DNA from: Ruminococcaceae bacterium UBA6842
GTDB lineage: Bacteria > Bacillota > Clostridia > Oscillospirales > Acutalibacteraceae
Direction of reading: 5' to 3'
Length of the DNA: 21,527 nt
NCBI GenBank assembly: GCA_002451855.1
Contig: DKDS01000027.1
Coordinates: 1 to 21,527 of the forward strand
The translations under genes and the position numbers were made by a program. Positions within the stretch are counted from its first letter, which is position 1, and each line of letters starts with the position of its first letter. Positions 13,804-21,458 of the stretch are shown piece by piece. Under the pieces are notes generated by a model, which had not been told where the DNA came from, did not search any database, and worked only from the letters and a program-made list of their open reading frames with translations.

Positions 13804-14256
13804 ATGCAATTAACACAAAAGGAAACTTCTCTTTTAAAGGACCTTAAGACGCAGGAAAAGCTGTGCGTTCAAAAATATACGCAGTATTCCTCCGACGCTA
13901 AGGATCCGCAGCTCAAGACCCTTCTTTCGCAAATAGCCGCGGCCGAACAGCATCATCTTGATATGATAAATCAGATTGAGGGCGGAACGGCGCCGGCAAC
14001 AGGCTCAAAATCAGGCTCACAGCCCGCTTTCAGCGCAGCCTACGGCGTGGGCGAAACAGAGGACAAAAAACACGACTGCTTTTTATGTACCGACCTGCTT
14101 ACAATGGAAAAGCACGCCTCGCACCTTTACGACACCTGCGTATTCGAATTTACACAGGAAAGCCTGCGTAAGGCTCTTAACGATATTCAGACCGAGGAGC
14201 AGGGACACGGCAAAGCGCTGTACGACTATATGTCGGTAAACTCAATGTATTCTTAA
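13804..14256 (+). CDS. CotF-like ferritin-fold protein (spore coat F domain type)
   Basis: 150 residues from ATG 13804 behind GAGGTGA (13792-13798); an in-frame ATG at 13756 has no ribosome binding site. Two helical pairs are joined by a Gly/Ser/Ala linker (about 60-85). The second half, CTDLLTMEKHASHLYDTCVFEF...LRKALNDIQTEEQGHG, matches the coat F domain, a ferritin-like four-helix family in spore coats and in many non-coat clostridial proteins. Candidate metal ligands of a di-iron site are Glu18, Glu48 with His51 (EQHH), Glu102 and Glu132 with His135 (EEQGH). A coat role implies a spore-forming ancestry but does not prove sporulation. It is a single-gene unit with a strong terminator; no promoter was clear. 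Confidence 0.85.
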   Translation: MQLTQKETSLLKDLKTQEKLCVQKYTQYSSDAKDPQLKTLLSQIAAAEQHHLDMINQIEGGTAPATGSKSGSQPAFSAAYGVGETEDKKHDCFLCTDLLTMEKHASHLYDTCVFEFTQESLRKALNDIQTEEQGHGKALYDYMSVNSMYS

Positions 14257-14298
14257 AAAATATCCGTTTTCCGATTTTTTTCGGGAAACGGATATTTT
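14257..14298 (+). terminator. Rho-independent terminator after the CotF-like gene
   Basis: A 13-bp outer stem (14257-14269 with 14286-14298), then a T-G wobble pair and a 4-bp inner stem (CCGA/TCGG), with a 6-T loop. The 3' arm ends in TTTT. It begins at the stop codon. Confidence 0.9.
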
Positions 14299-14302
14299 CC
14301 TC

Positions 14303-14331
14303 TTGCTACATATGGAATAAAGCGGTATAAT
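14303..14331 (+). promoter_or_regulatory. Promoter of the ABC exporter operon
   Basis: TTGCTA (14303-14308), a 17-bp spacer and a perfect TATAAT (14326-14331). The start should be near 14338, leaving a leader of about 70 A/T-rich nt. A weaker second candidate (TTGTAA at 14354, TAAATT at 14377, 17-bp spacing) lies in that leader. Confidence 0.68.
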
Positions 14332-14409
14332 ATTCACAGTTTGTTTAATTATTTTGTAAATTTGTTTGGTATTATCTAAATTGAAATGAACTGTCATGGA
14401 GGAGTACAA

Positions 14410-15459
14410 ATGATAGAAGTAACCGGACTAAGCAAGCGTTACGGAACCTATCTTGCTGTAAAGGATGTAAGCTTCAGCATAGAAAAGGGCGAAGTAATCG
14501 GCTTTTTAGGACCAAACGGCGCGGGTAAATCCACAATTATGAACATACTTACGGGTTACCTGTCCTTAACTCAGGGCAAGGTGGAAATAGACGGGTATGA
14601 CATAACGGAATATCCCGAGGACGCAAAGCGCAGAATAGGCTATCTGCCCGAAATTCCGCCGCTTTATATTGATATGAAGGTAAGGGAGTACCTTAACTTT
14701 ATATATGACTTAAAAAAGGTGAAATTTCCTAAAAAACCGCATATTGACGAGATACTGCGGCTTGTAAAGATAGACAATGTGCAGGACCGCCTTATCAAGA
14801 ACCTCTCAAAGGGCTACCGCCAAAGGGTCGGCTTTGCTCAGGCGCTTATAGGAAATCCGGATGTACTTATTCTTGACGAGCCTACGGTCGGTCTTGACCC
14901 CAAGCAGATAATCGAGATAAGAAACCTTATTTCCCGTCTCGGCAAAAACCATACAATTATACTTTCGTCTCACATACTGTCTGAAATTCAGGCGGTGTGC
15001 AAGCGTGTAATCATAATAAACCGCGGTCAGATAATCGCGGACGATACACCCGAAAATCTTTCAAATAAGATGTCAAGCGACCATTCGCTTGTCGCAAGGG
15101 TTATCGGCGGCGAGCAGGATATGCTTGACGCGCTGCGCTCGGTAAAGGGCGTTAAATCCGTAACCTCTTTAGGCAAAAAAGAGGAAAACTCCTTCGATTT
15201 CCTTATAGAGCCTGAAAACGGCGCGGACGTAAGGGGAGCGGTCTCACGCCGTATCGCGGAAAGAGGCAAGACCCTGCTTGCGCTTACAAGCAACAAAATG
15301 TCGCTTGAGCAGATATTCCTCCGCCTTACGGAAACCGCGGACAACGAGGAAGCAAAGCGTATGCTCGGCGTTGATAAAACCGCCGAGGAAAAGCCGGTTC
15401 GCATAGAGCTTGAAGACGGCGAAGTAACGGTTAAAACAGACAAGGAGGACGGGGAATAA
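14410..15459 (+). CDS. ABC exporter ATP-binding protein (GldA-like)
   Basis: 349 residues from ATG 14410 behind GGAGGAG (14398-14404). It powers the permease encoded next. Walker A GPNGAGKST is at 34-42, signature LSKGYRQR at 132-139, Walker B VLILDEPTVGLD at 152-163 with Glu157, and the H-loop His188. The Q-loop region reads GYLPEIPP, with Glu where most ABC proteins have Gln; this also occurs in the GldA/NosF-like branch. After the ATPase core (about 1-225) comes a C-terminal domain (about 230-325) typical of ABC-2 drug/lipid exporters, then an acidic tail rich in Glu/Asp/Lys (about 325-349). The gene is followed by permease, GldG-like and DUF4340-type genes, an exporter layout found in gliding Bacteroidetes and in many non-gliding bacteria. 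The cargo is unknown. Confidence 0.95.
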   Translation: MIEVTGLSKRYGTYLAVKDVSFSIEKGEVIGFLGPNGAGKSTIMNILTGYLSLTQGKVEIDGYDITEYPEDAKRRIGYLPEIPPLYIDMKVREYLNFIYDLKKVKFPKKPHIDEILRLVKIDNVQDRLIKNLSKGYRQRVGFAQALIGNPDVLILDEPTVGLDPKQIIEIRNLISRLGKNHTIILSSHILSEIQAVCKRVIIINRGQIIADDTPENLSNKMSSDHSLVARVIGGEQDMLDALRSVKGVKSVTSLGKKEENSFDFLIEPENGADVRGAVSRRIAERGKTLLALTSNKMSLEQIFLRLTETADNEEAKRMLGVDKTAEEKPVRIELEDGEVTVKTDKEDGE

Positions 15460-16160
15460 TGAACGCAGTGTTTAAAAGAGAGTTCCGCTCTTATTTCTCA
15501 ACCCCGATAGGGTTTATAGTAATAGCGGCATTCTACTTCTTTTTGGGGCTTTATTTTTCGATTATATATCAAAGCGGCAGTCCCGATATAGCAATGGTTA
15601 TAATGGCAATGTCCACGGTTGCGGTGTTTACCATGCCGGTGCTTACAATGCGCCTTATGAGCGAGGACAGGCGCCAAAAGGTAGATCAGGCGCTTCTTAC
15701 CGCACCCGTTAAGCTTACGGGAATAGTTTTGGGCAAGTTCTTTGCGGCGCTTGCGGTGTTTGCTATCGGCTTTGCTCCCACGGTTATATTTGAAATAATA
15801 ATCGCCTCATATGTAAGCGTAAATGTTATGTCTTACATTTACGCGCTGTTCGGTATGCTGCTGCTCGGCAGTGCGCTTATAGCGATAGGTATGTTTATTT
15901 CGTCGCTTACCGAAAGCTCGGTAATTTCCGCGATACTTACCCTTGTTATAAATATACTTGTGCTTTATATGTCGAACTTTGCGAGTATGATAAAAATTTC
16001 GTGGCTTGCTACGGTTGTTGAAAAGGCGGCGTTTATTTCCGCCGCACAGAACTTCGGCGAAAATGTTTTGTCCGCAGCGGATATACTTTATTTTGTCAGC
16101 ATAAGCGTAGCTTTCCTTTTCCTTTGCGTACGCTCGCTTGACAAGAGAAGATGGGCTTAA
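15459..16160 (+). CDS. ABC-2 type permease (GldF-like)
   Basis: A 233-residue inner-membrane protein with about six hydrophobic helices, at about 17-40, 45-66, 95-118, 125-148, 155-177 and 205-225. It opens MNAVFKREFRSYFSTPIGFIVIAAFY, the usual beginning of ABC-2 permeases, with an RE-FRSYF..P amphipathic segment before the first helix. MSEDRRQKVDQALLTAPV (66-83) is the cytoplasmic loop typical of this family. The ATG overlaps the ATPase stop by one base, with AGGAGG at 15443-15448, so the two subunits are made together. It would form a channel as a dimer with the ATPase. The size matches GldF-type permeases. Confidence 0.93.
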   Translation: MNAVFKREFRSYFSTPIGFIVIAAFYFFLGLYFSIIYQSGSPDIAMVIMAMSTVAVFTMPVLTMRLMSEDRRQKVDQALLTAPVKLTGIVLGKFFAALAVFAIGFAPTVIFEIIIASYVSVNVMSYIYALFGMLLLGSALIAIGMFISSLTESSVISAILTLVINILVLYMSNFASMIKISWLATVVEKAAFISAAQNFGENVLSAADILYFVSISVAFLFLCVRSLDKRRWA

Positions 16161-16174
16161 AGGAGGTTTATAAA

Positions 16175-17854
16175 ATGGAAGAAAATAAGAATATAAATCC
16201 TGATACCGAAAAGGAACAGGAAACCTCTGCCCCCGATACCGAAGCAAAGGCAGATAAAAAGGCTGAGAAAAAAGCCGCTAAGGCGGCAAAAAAGGCGGCT
16301 CGTCCCAAAAAGCTTAAAAATCAGGCGCTTTTGCGCAGGGGCGGCTATTCCGTGGCTATCACCGCCGCGGTTCTTGCGGGACTTATAGTGCTTAATGTGC
16401 TTGTAAACGCTCTCTCAAAGCGGTTTGTTCTGGAATACGATATGTCCTCGGAAAAAGAGAACTCTATGAGCGAGGAAAACATAGACTACCTTAAAAAGCT
16501 CGACAGCGAGGTAAATATAACCGTATGCGCCGAGGAGGAGGGCTATGTCGGCGGATATATGAGCTATTACGCCCAGAACCTTTACGGCGTAAGCTCGGAC
16601 GCTACCGATTATTACAAGCAGACTATCAAGCTGCTTGATAAATACCCGAACTACAACAGCAAAATAAAGCTCAACTATGTTGATACTCAGGCTTCGGAGT
16701 TTACCGAAGTGTCTCAGAAGTATTCAAACGAAAGGCTTTCCTACGGCGATATAATCGTATCAGCCGATAAAAACGGAACAGAGCGTTATAAGGTGCTCGG
16801 CTTTGAGGATATATACACACTGTCCGAGGACAGCACCTATGCCGCTTACGGATATTCTTCATCGACAGTCGGCGGAAACAAGGTTGAAACTGCCGTAACA
16901 AGCGCAATAGCCTATGTGACAAGCGATAAGACCAAAAAGGCGGCGCTTCTTACAGGCCATTCAAAAACCGATTACACAAGCGACTATCAGACCCTGCTTA
17001 AAGCAAACAATTACGATATAACCGTTGTTTCGGACAGCATAATAGGCTCTGTATCGGACGAATACGACGCGGTTATAATAGCCGCTCCCACTACCGATTT
17101 TATGGGCAGTGAGCTTGACGCGCTTTCGCAGTTCCTTGAAAATGACGGAAAGCTCGGAAAGGGACTTTTGTTCTTTGCGAGCGATTCGGCTCCGTATCTT
17201 ACAAATCTTTACGATTTCTTAAGCCAGTGGGGTATAGATGTCGGCGAGGGCGTGCTTTTCGAGACAAATTCGCAGAACCATATGCCCGACGACCCGATGA
17301 CTATGGGACTTTACCCGTCAAGCTCGGACAATGACATTACAAGCGGTATGCAGCTTTGCATTGCGGGTCACAATGTTCCGCTTACCCCTGCGTTTGACAG
17401 TGAGGGCAAAATTACAGTTACAAAGCTTATATCCTCGCTTGAAAGCACGGTTGCGGCGCCTGTGGGAACTGCCGCGGACTGGACGGGAGCGGGTGATTAC
17501 GCCAAGGAGTCATACGCGGCGGTTATACAGTCCGAAATGTCGGATTATGATGACGACAACAATAAGATTTCAAGCTATGTCTTTGCGTTTGACAGCTATG
17601 AGTTTATAAGCTCGGCTTATAACGAGCAATCCTCTGTTTCAAACAAAAACCTTACGCTTGCCTGTGCCGAGAGGGCGGTAGGCGCCGAAAATACGGGCAT
17701 TTCCTTTGTTTCAAAAACCATAACAAACGAAAGCTATTCCGACGCGGTGTCAGAGTCCTCCGCAAACGCAATCAAGATAGTGTTTATGGGTGCTCTGCCG
17801 ATTGCCGCGATAGCCATGGGAATATATATATACTTTAGGAGAAAGAACGCATAA
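16175..17854 (+). CDS. GldG-like ABC transporter auxiliary protein
   Basis: 559 residues from ATG 16175 behind AAAGGAGG (16159-16166), which overlaps the permease stop; an in-frame ATG at 16151 lies before that site. The cytoplasmic N-terminus is very Lys/Ala/Glu-rich (about 25-50, repeated KKAEKKAAKAAKKAA). Then come one helix (57-80), a large domain outside the membrane (about 85-530) and a C-terminal helix (532-554) ending FRRKNA. Sequences such as YDMSSEKENSMSEENIDYLKKL (a GldG-like DLTxxxxxSLS substitute), AALLTGHSKTDY and YDAVIIAAPTTDF follow the GldG/ABC_transp_aux pattern. The role is probably to partner the permease in cargo handling at the outer face. The neighbouring DUF4340-type gene overlaps its stop by one base. 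Confidence 0.87.
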   Translation: MEENKNINPDTEKEQETSAPDTEAKADKKAEKKAAKAAKKAARPKKLKNQALLRRGGYSVAITAAVLAGLIVLNVLVNALSKRFVLEYDMSSEKENSMSEENIDYLKKLDSEVNITVCAEEEGYVGGYMSYYAQNLYGVSSDATDYYKQTIKLLDKYPNYNSKIKLNYVDTQASEFTEVSQKYSNERLSYGDIIVSADKNGTERYKVLGFEDIYTLSEDSTYAAYGYSSSTVGGNKVETAVTSAIAYVTSDKTKKAALLTGHSKTDYTSDYQTLLKANNYDITVVSDSIIGSVSDEYDAVIIAAPTTDFMGSELDALSQFLENDGKLGKGLLFFASDSAPYLTNLYDFLSQWGIDVGEGVLFETNSQNHMPDDPMTMGLYPSSSDNDITSGMQLCIAGHNVPLTPAFDSEGKITVTKLISSLESTVAAPVGTAADWTGAGDYAKESYAAVIQSEMSDYDDDNNKISSYVFAFDSYEFISSAYNEQSSVSNKNLTLACAERAVGAENTGISFVSKTITNESYSDAVSESSANAIKIVFMGALPIAAIAMGIYIYFRRKNA

Positions 17855-19422
17855 TGAGTGACCTTCCCGAAAAAAACACGGTTGACGGAGAAAACACGGA
17901 AGAAAGCGCTTCTACGATTTTTTCCGACCCGACGCAATATAAAAAGGCGCCGGAAAAACAGAAAAGAAACAGACTGCCGGTAATCATCGCCGCCGTTCTG
18001 GCGGTGGCGGTGCTTGCGGGCGGAACGGTTGCGGTTATAAAGCTTATACCCGAAAAGGAGGAGAGTACATCCTCGTCCGCCTTTGAAACAATAAAGGTTT
18101 TAGAGCTTAAAACCGACGACCTTAAGTCCGTTACGGTTACGAACGAAAACGGTACATTCAAGCTTTATTCGGTAAAGGAAACGGCGGAGTCGACCGATTC
18201 GTCCTCGTCCGATACAGAGGAGGAAGTGAATTGGTATCTTGACGGATACGAAAAGGATGTTATAAACACTTCCTCGGCTGAAAGTATCGCTGCGGAAGCG
18301 GCAACGGTTACCGCGGTTCGTGAAATAACCGCAAAAAGCGCGGCGGAATGCGGACTTGAAAGCCCTGCCGTAAGGGCGGATATAGTCACAAACGACGGCG
18401 CCGAGCTTTCCCTTTTAATAGGCGGTGAATCGCCGGATGGCACAGGAGTATATATCAAGCTTTCAACAGACGATAAAATATATATCGCCGAGGATTCGGT
18501 CAAGGAAACCTTTGTTTTTGACGCTTTAAGCCTTGCGAAAACAGAAGCTATTTCCGGTATTGCCGTGACGGACGCAATGAAGAACTCGTACACCGACGAC
18601 AACGGTGCGCTGACCTCCTTCGATTCAATAACCGTTACGGGAACGAACTTCCCCGAAAAGGTGGTTATAACACCGAATACCGATGAAAATCTTTCGCAAT
18701 ATGCCGCATATATGACCACTTCGCCGACAAAGCGGATCGCCGACAATGTGGACGGAATTTTCGATTTATTCAAAAGCGGCGTAAGCGTATCGGGGGTGTA
18801 TTCGTTTGATACCTCGGCGGCGGAGCGCAAAAAGCTCGGTCTTGACAACCCCGACCTTACGGCGGAAATAAAGATAGGCGATTTTTCGCTTTCTTATTCG
18901 TTCAAGCTGCAAAGCGACGGAAATTATGCGGTTTGGTATGACGGCGCAAAGCTTATTAATAAAATTTCCGCAAGCAATCTTTCGTTTATAGAGTATAAGG
19001 CTTCGAATTTCTATGCTTCGTGGGTATGCCTGCAATCAATAAACGAGCTTTCAAACTTTACCGTTAAAACCGCCGACAAGGTGTACAGCTTTGATATAGT
19101 ATACGACGACAGCGAGGACGCAGAGGAAACCTATGTGATAACCTACAACGGCAAAAAGCTTACCGCGTCGGATTTCCAGAGCTTTTATCAGGAATGTATC
19201 TCGCTTTCCTGCACCGATTTTACCGTGGAAAAGCTTTCGATTGCCCCGCAAATGACCTTTGTGTTTACCTATTCGGACTCTTCAAGAGCGCCGACTTCGG
19301 TTGAGTTTAAAAAAGCAAGCGAGACTAAATATCAGTACAGCATAGACGGTATTGATATGGGTAAAATCAATTCCTCTGCCCTTAATAAAATTTTAAGGCA
19401 GGCAGAGAAATTAACATCATAG
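17854..19422 (+). CDS. DUF4340-type extracytoplasmic protein
   Basis: 522 residues. A short acidic cytoplasmic tail (1-40) is followed by one transmembrane helix (41-63) and a long extracellular part of repeated beta/alpha units. Patterns such as VKVLELKTDDLKSVTVTNENGTFKL, SIAAEAATVTAVREI, LESPAVRADIVTNDGAELSLLIGG and GVYIKLSTDDKIYIAEDSV match the DUF4340 family, whose units often begin with xxDV/DLxxIxIxxxxGxxxL. It has Ser/Asp/Thr-rich linkers (about 98-110). The ATG overlaps the GldG stop by one base; AGGAG lies about 11 nt upstream. Characterised function: none known to me. Position in the ABC/GldF/GldG cassette suggests a part of the same surface-export machine. Confidence 0.85.
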   Translation: MSDLPEKNTVDGENTEESASTIFSDPTQYKKAPEKQKRNRLPVIIAAVLAVAVLAGGTVAVIKLIPEKEESTSSSAFETIKVLELKTDDLKSVTVTNENGTFKLYSVKETAESTDSSSSDTEEEVNWYLDGYEKDVINTSSAESIAAEAATVTAVREITAKSAAECGLESPAVRADIVTNDGAELSLLIGGESPDGTGVYIKLSTDDKIYIAEDSVKETFVFDALSLAKTEAISGIAVTDAMKNSYTDDNGALTSFDSITVTGTNFPEKVVITPNTDENLSQYAAYMTTSPTKRIADNVDGIFDLFKSGVSVSGVYSFDTSAAERKKLGLDNPDLTAEIKIGDFSLSYSFKLQSDGNYAVWYDGAKLINKISASNLSFIEYKASNFYASWVCLQSINELSNFTVKTADKVYSFDIVYDDSEDAEETYVITYNGKKLTASDFQSFYQECISLSCTDFTVEKLSIAPQMTFVFTYSDSSRAPTSVEFKKASETKYQYSIDGIDMGKINSSALNKILRQAEKLTS

Positions 19423-19440
19423 CAAACAAATTTGAAGTGT

Positions 19441-19476
19441 TCGGGGAACTGTCTTGCGGCGGTTCCCCGATTTTTT
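19441..19476 (+). terminator. Rho-independent terminator of the ABC exporter operon
   Basis: A 9-bp stem (19441-19449 with 19462-19470) of TCGGGGAAC/GTTCCCCGA, then six T (19471-19476). It lies 19 nt after the last stop. Confidence 0.93.
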
Positions 19477-19513
19477 GTCGGTGAATGTCGGAACTTTGAT
19501 ATGTATAATATTC

Positions 19514-19542
19514 TTGAAAACCGAGTTTTAAAAGAGTATTAT
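19514..19542 (+). promoter_or_regulatory. Promoter of the 82-residue protein gene
   Basis: TTGAAA (19514-19519), a 17-bp spacer and TATTAT (19537-19542). The predicted start is near 19549, after the first in-frame ATG (19547). This rules that ATG out and supports ATG 19625. Confidence 0.6.
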
Positions 19543-19610
19543 ATAAATGAGCTTTTTGGAAGATACATTTACGGCGGGAGTATGGGGCGATAAAACGCCG
19601 AACCGAATAA

Positions 19611-19618
19611 AAAAGGAA
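19611..19618 (+). promoter_or_regulatory. Ribosome binding site for the 82-residue protein
   Basis: AAAAGGAA, 6 nt before ATG 19625. The earlier ATG at 19547 has no such site. Confidence 0.6.
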
Positions 19619-19624
19619 AACGAT

Positions 19625-19873
19625 ATGAAAATGATGGATTGCGTCAGAATGACGGTTGAAAAGGAAGAATATGTTAAAGACGGCGTTCACAAGGGAATGT
19701 ACGGTTGGATATGCCTTGAAGATAACACAAACGGCACATGGCTTGTAAATTTTCCGCAGTGCGGCGAAAAATCGGATATTGCCGAAATTAGCGTAAGAGA
19801 AGAGGATATGGAGGAAGTCCCGATAATGTACGCCGCCGAAAACGAGCGGATAAAGGCGGAGTACGGGGACTGA
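19625..19873 (+). CDS. Small conserved-looking cytoplasmic protein with an SH3/KOW-like core, function unknown
   Basis: 82 residues from ATG 19625. A run of four close methionines (MKMMDCVRM) leads to VTVEKEEYVKDGVHKGMYGWIC, then TNGTWLVNFPQCGEKSDI and ISVREEDMEEVP. The pattern beta-loop-KGMYGWI...G.WLVNF looks like the strands of a small SH3- or KOW-type barrel. I do not recognise a named family. It has two cysteines (6, 30) plus Cys46 and no membrane segment. A start at 19547 would add 26 residues, but the promoter and ribosome binding site argue against it. It appears to be a single-gene unit; no clear terminator is seen between 19873 and the next promoter at 19920. Confidence 0.68.
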   Translation: MKMMDCVRMTVEKEEYVKDGVHKGMYGWICLEDNTNGTWLVNFPQCGEKSDIAEISVREEDMEEVPIMYAAENERIKAEYGD

Positions 19874-19919
19874 TTTCGGGGTATTCCCAAATGATATAAC
19901 GGCGCGCACAAAACAACTG

Positions 19920-19948
19920 TTGACAAAAGAGCTTTTTTAGTTTAAAAT
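19920..19948 (+). promoter_or_regulatory. Strong promoter of the FAD-dependent dehydrogenase gene
   Basis: TTGACA (19920-19925, perfect -35), a 17-bp spacer and TAAAAT (19943-19948). Expected start near 19955, leaving a leader of about 77 nt that carries a stable hairpin. Confidence 0.75.
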
Positions 19949-19962
19949 AGGAAAGCAGTAAG

Positions 19963-19992
19963 GGCTGTGTTTTCCGATAGGAGAACGCAGCC
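19963..19992 (+). promoter_or_regulatory. Stable hairpin in the 5' leader
   Basis: A 13-bp stem (19963-19975 with 19980-19992, two wobble pairs) closed by a GATA loop. It starts about 8 nt after the predicted transcription start and ends 40 nt before the ATG. It is followed by TGATTTTGTG, which is not a clean T-run. It could be an attenuator, an mRNA-stabilising cap or a protein site. Confidence 0.55.
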
Positions 19993-20031
19993 TGATTTTG
20001 TGCGTAATAATCTTAAAGGTGGAATAGTGTA

Positions 20032-21411
20032 ATGTCACTCAAAAAGTATGATGTTGCGATAATAGGCGGAGGAATAGGCGGTCTTATGGCGGCTTACAGG
20101 CTTCACTGTAATGCTCCGGACATAAAAATCGTCATAACCGAACGGGGAAACAAGCTTGAAAACCGTCACTGTCCTGCCGGAAAAAATAATACCTGCGTTC
20201 ACTGCAAGCATTGCTCAATAACAAGCGGATATGCGGGCGCGGGCGCATTTTCGGACGGTAAGTTCAATTTAGGCACCGCATACGGCGGAATTTTGGGCGA
20301 GGAATTGGGCGACGAAAAGGCGAACGAGTACATAGACGAGGTCGATAAGGTGCTTAATAAGTACTGCACCTCGGGTGAGGTTAAGATATACCGTTCAAAC
20401 GAAGAGCTTAAGCTTAAATGTATACAGAATAATTTAAGACTTCTTGATATGAATGTAAAGCACCTCGGCACGGATAAAAACTACCTTACCATGCAAAATC
20501 TTATAAACGCGCTTGACGAAATGGGTACTGACCTGCTTGCGTTTTACGACTGTAAGAGCATAGAAAAGACCGACGGCGGATACATACTTCATTATGAAAA
20601 CGGCGAAGCTATCGAGGCTAAGAAAATAATAATCGCGACAGGAAGAGGCGGCGCTAATTTCGTTGCGGATTTCTGCCGCTCATACGGTGTTCATATGCGC
20701 TCCAACCATGTTGACATCGGCGTGCGTGTTGAAATGAAGGATATGATATGGAAGGAGTTTTCCGACCGTATATACGAGCCGAAAATTCTTTACAAAACAA
20801 AGACCTTCGAGGACCGCTGCCGTATGTTCTGCTTTAACAAGGGCGGTCTTGTATCGGCGGAAAACAATCACGGTATAATAACCGCAAACGGACATTCCTT
20901 TGCGGACCCTGCCAAAAAGACCGATAACTGCAACTTTGCCATACTTTCAAGCATACGCTTTACAGAGCCGTTTGACCAGCCTACCGAATATGCCGAAAGC
21001 ATTTCAAGGCTTGCCAATATGATAGGCAAGGGCAATGTGCTGGTTCAGCGCTTCGGCGACCTTGTAAGAGGCAGAAGAACCAACGATCACCGCTTGGGTC
21101 AGAACACCGTAATACCTACGCTTAAGGCGACAGCCGGTGATATTTCACTTGTGCTTCCGCACAGAATACTTACAAATATTATAGAGACTATCTATGCGCT
21201 TGACCGTGTGGCTCCGGGTACCGCAAACGACGATACGCTTCTTTACGGCTGCGAGAGCAAATATTACTCTATAAGACCTGAGTTTATGAACGACAAATTT
21301 GAGCTTATAGACGGGGTTTATATAATAGGCGACGGCAGCGGCATATGCAGAGGACTTTCCCAGTCCGGCGCAATGGGTATATATGTTGCCGATTGCATCA
21401 CAAAGGGATAA
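20032..21411 (+). CDS. NAD(P)/FAD-dependent dehydrogenase with a Cys cluster (COG2509-like)
   Basis: A 459-residue cytoplasmic flavoprotein. The FAD-binding Rossmann loop is GGGIGG (12-17) with the following Glu37 for ribose. A Cys-rich insert follows: Cys47-x7-Cys55-x2-Cys58-x2-Cys61 (CPAGKNNTCVHCKHC), then the family-typical GYAGAGAFSDGKFNL (66-80). The insert resembles ferredoxin spacing and could hold an Fe-S cluster; in the family such cysteines recur, but their role is unproven to my knowledge. IIIATGRGG (about 199-207) closes the FAD domain, and GVYIIGDGSGICRGLSQSGAMG at the C-terminus is the second FAD-binding motif. The substrate is unknown. AAAGGTGG at 20015-20022 precedes the ATG. 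Single-gene unit with its own strong promoter, leader hairpin and terminator. Confidence 0.88.
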   Translation: MSLKKYDVAIIGGGIGGLMAAYRLHCNAPDIKIVITERGNKLENRHCPAGKNNTCVHCKHCSITSGYAGAGAFSDGKFNLGTAYGGILGEELGDEKANEYIDEVDKVLNKYCTSGEVKIYRSNEELKLKCIQNNLRLLDMNVKHLGTDKNYLTMQNLINALDEMGTDLLAFYDCKSIEKTDGGYILHYENGEAIEAKKIIIATGRGGANFVADFCRSYGVHMRSNHVDIGVRVEMKDMIWKEFSDRIYEPKILYKTKTFEDRCRMFCFNKGGLVSAENNHGIITANGHSFADPAKKTDNCNFAILSSIRFTEPFDQPTEYAESISRLANMIGKGNVLVQRFGDLVRGRRTNDHRLGQNTVIPTLKATAGDISLVLPHRILTNIIETIYALDRVAPGTANDDTLLYGCESKYYSIRPEFMNDKFELIDGVYIIGDGSGICRGLSQSGAMGIYVADCITKG

Positions 21412-21420
21412 AAAACAAAG

Positions 21421-21458
21421 AAAAAGCTGTAAAAAACGAAAGTTTTTTACAGCTTTTT
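21421..21458. terminator. Bidirectional terminator with a GAAA loop
   Basis: A perfect 17-bp stem (21421-21437 with 21442-21458), GAAA tetraloop, A-run on the left and T-run on the right. It ends the dehydrogenase gene and would also end the minus-strand gene whose stop is at 21459-21461. Confidence 0.94.

Noticed and set aside
16151..16174. Earlier ATG for the GldG-like gene
   Set aside because: It lies before the AAAGGAGG site inside the permease gene, so ATG 16175 is preferred.
19504..19509. A perfect TATAAT as an alternative promoter
   Set aside because: No -35-like sequence at 16-18 bp upstream; the TTGAAA-17-TATTAT pair is better.
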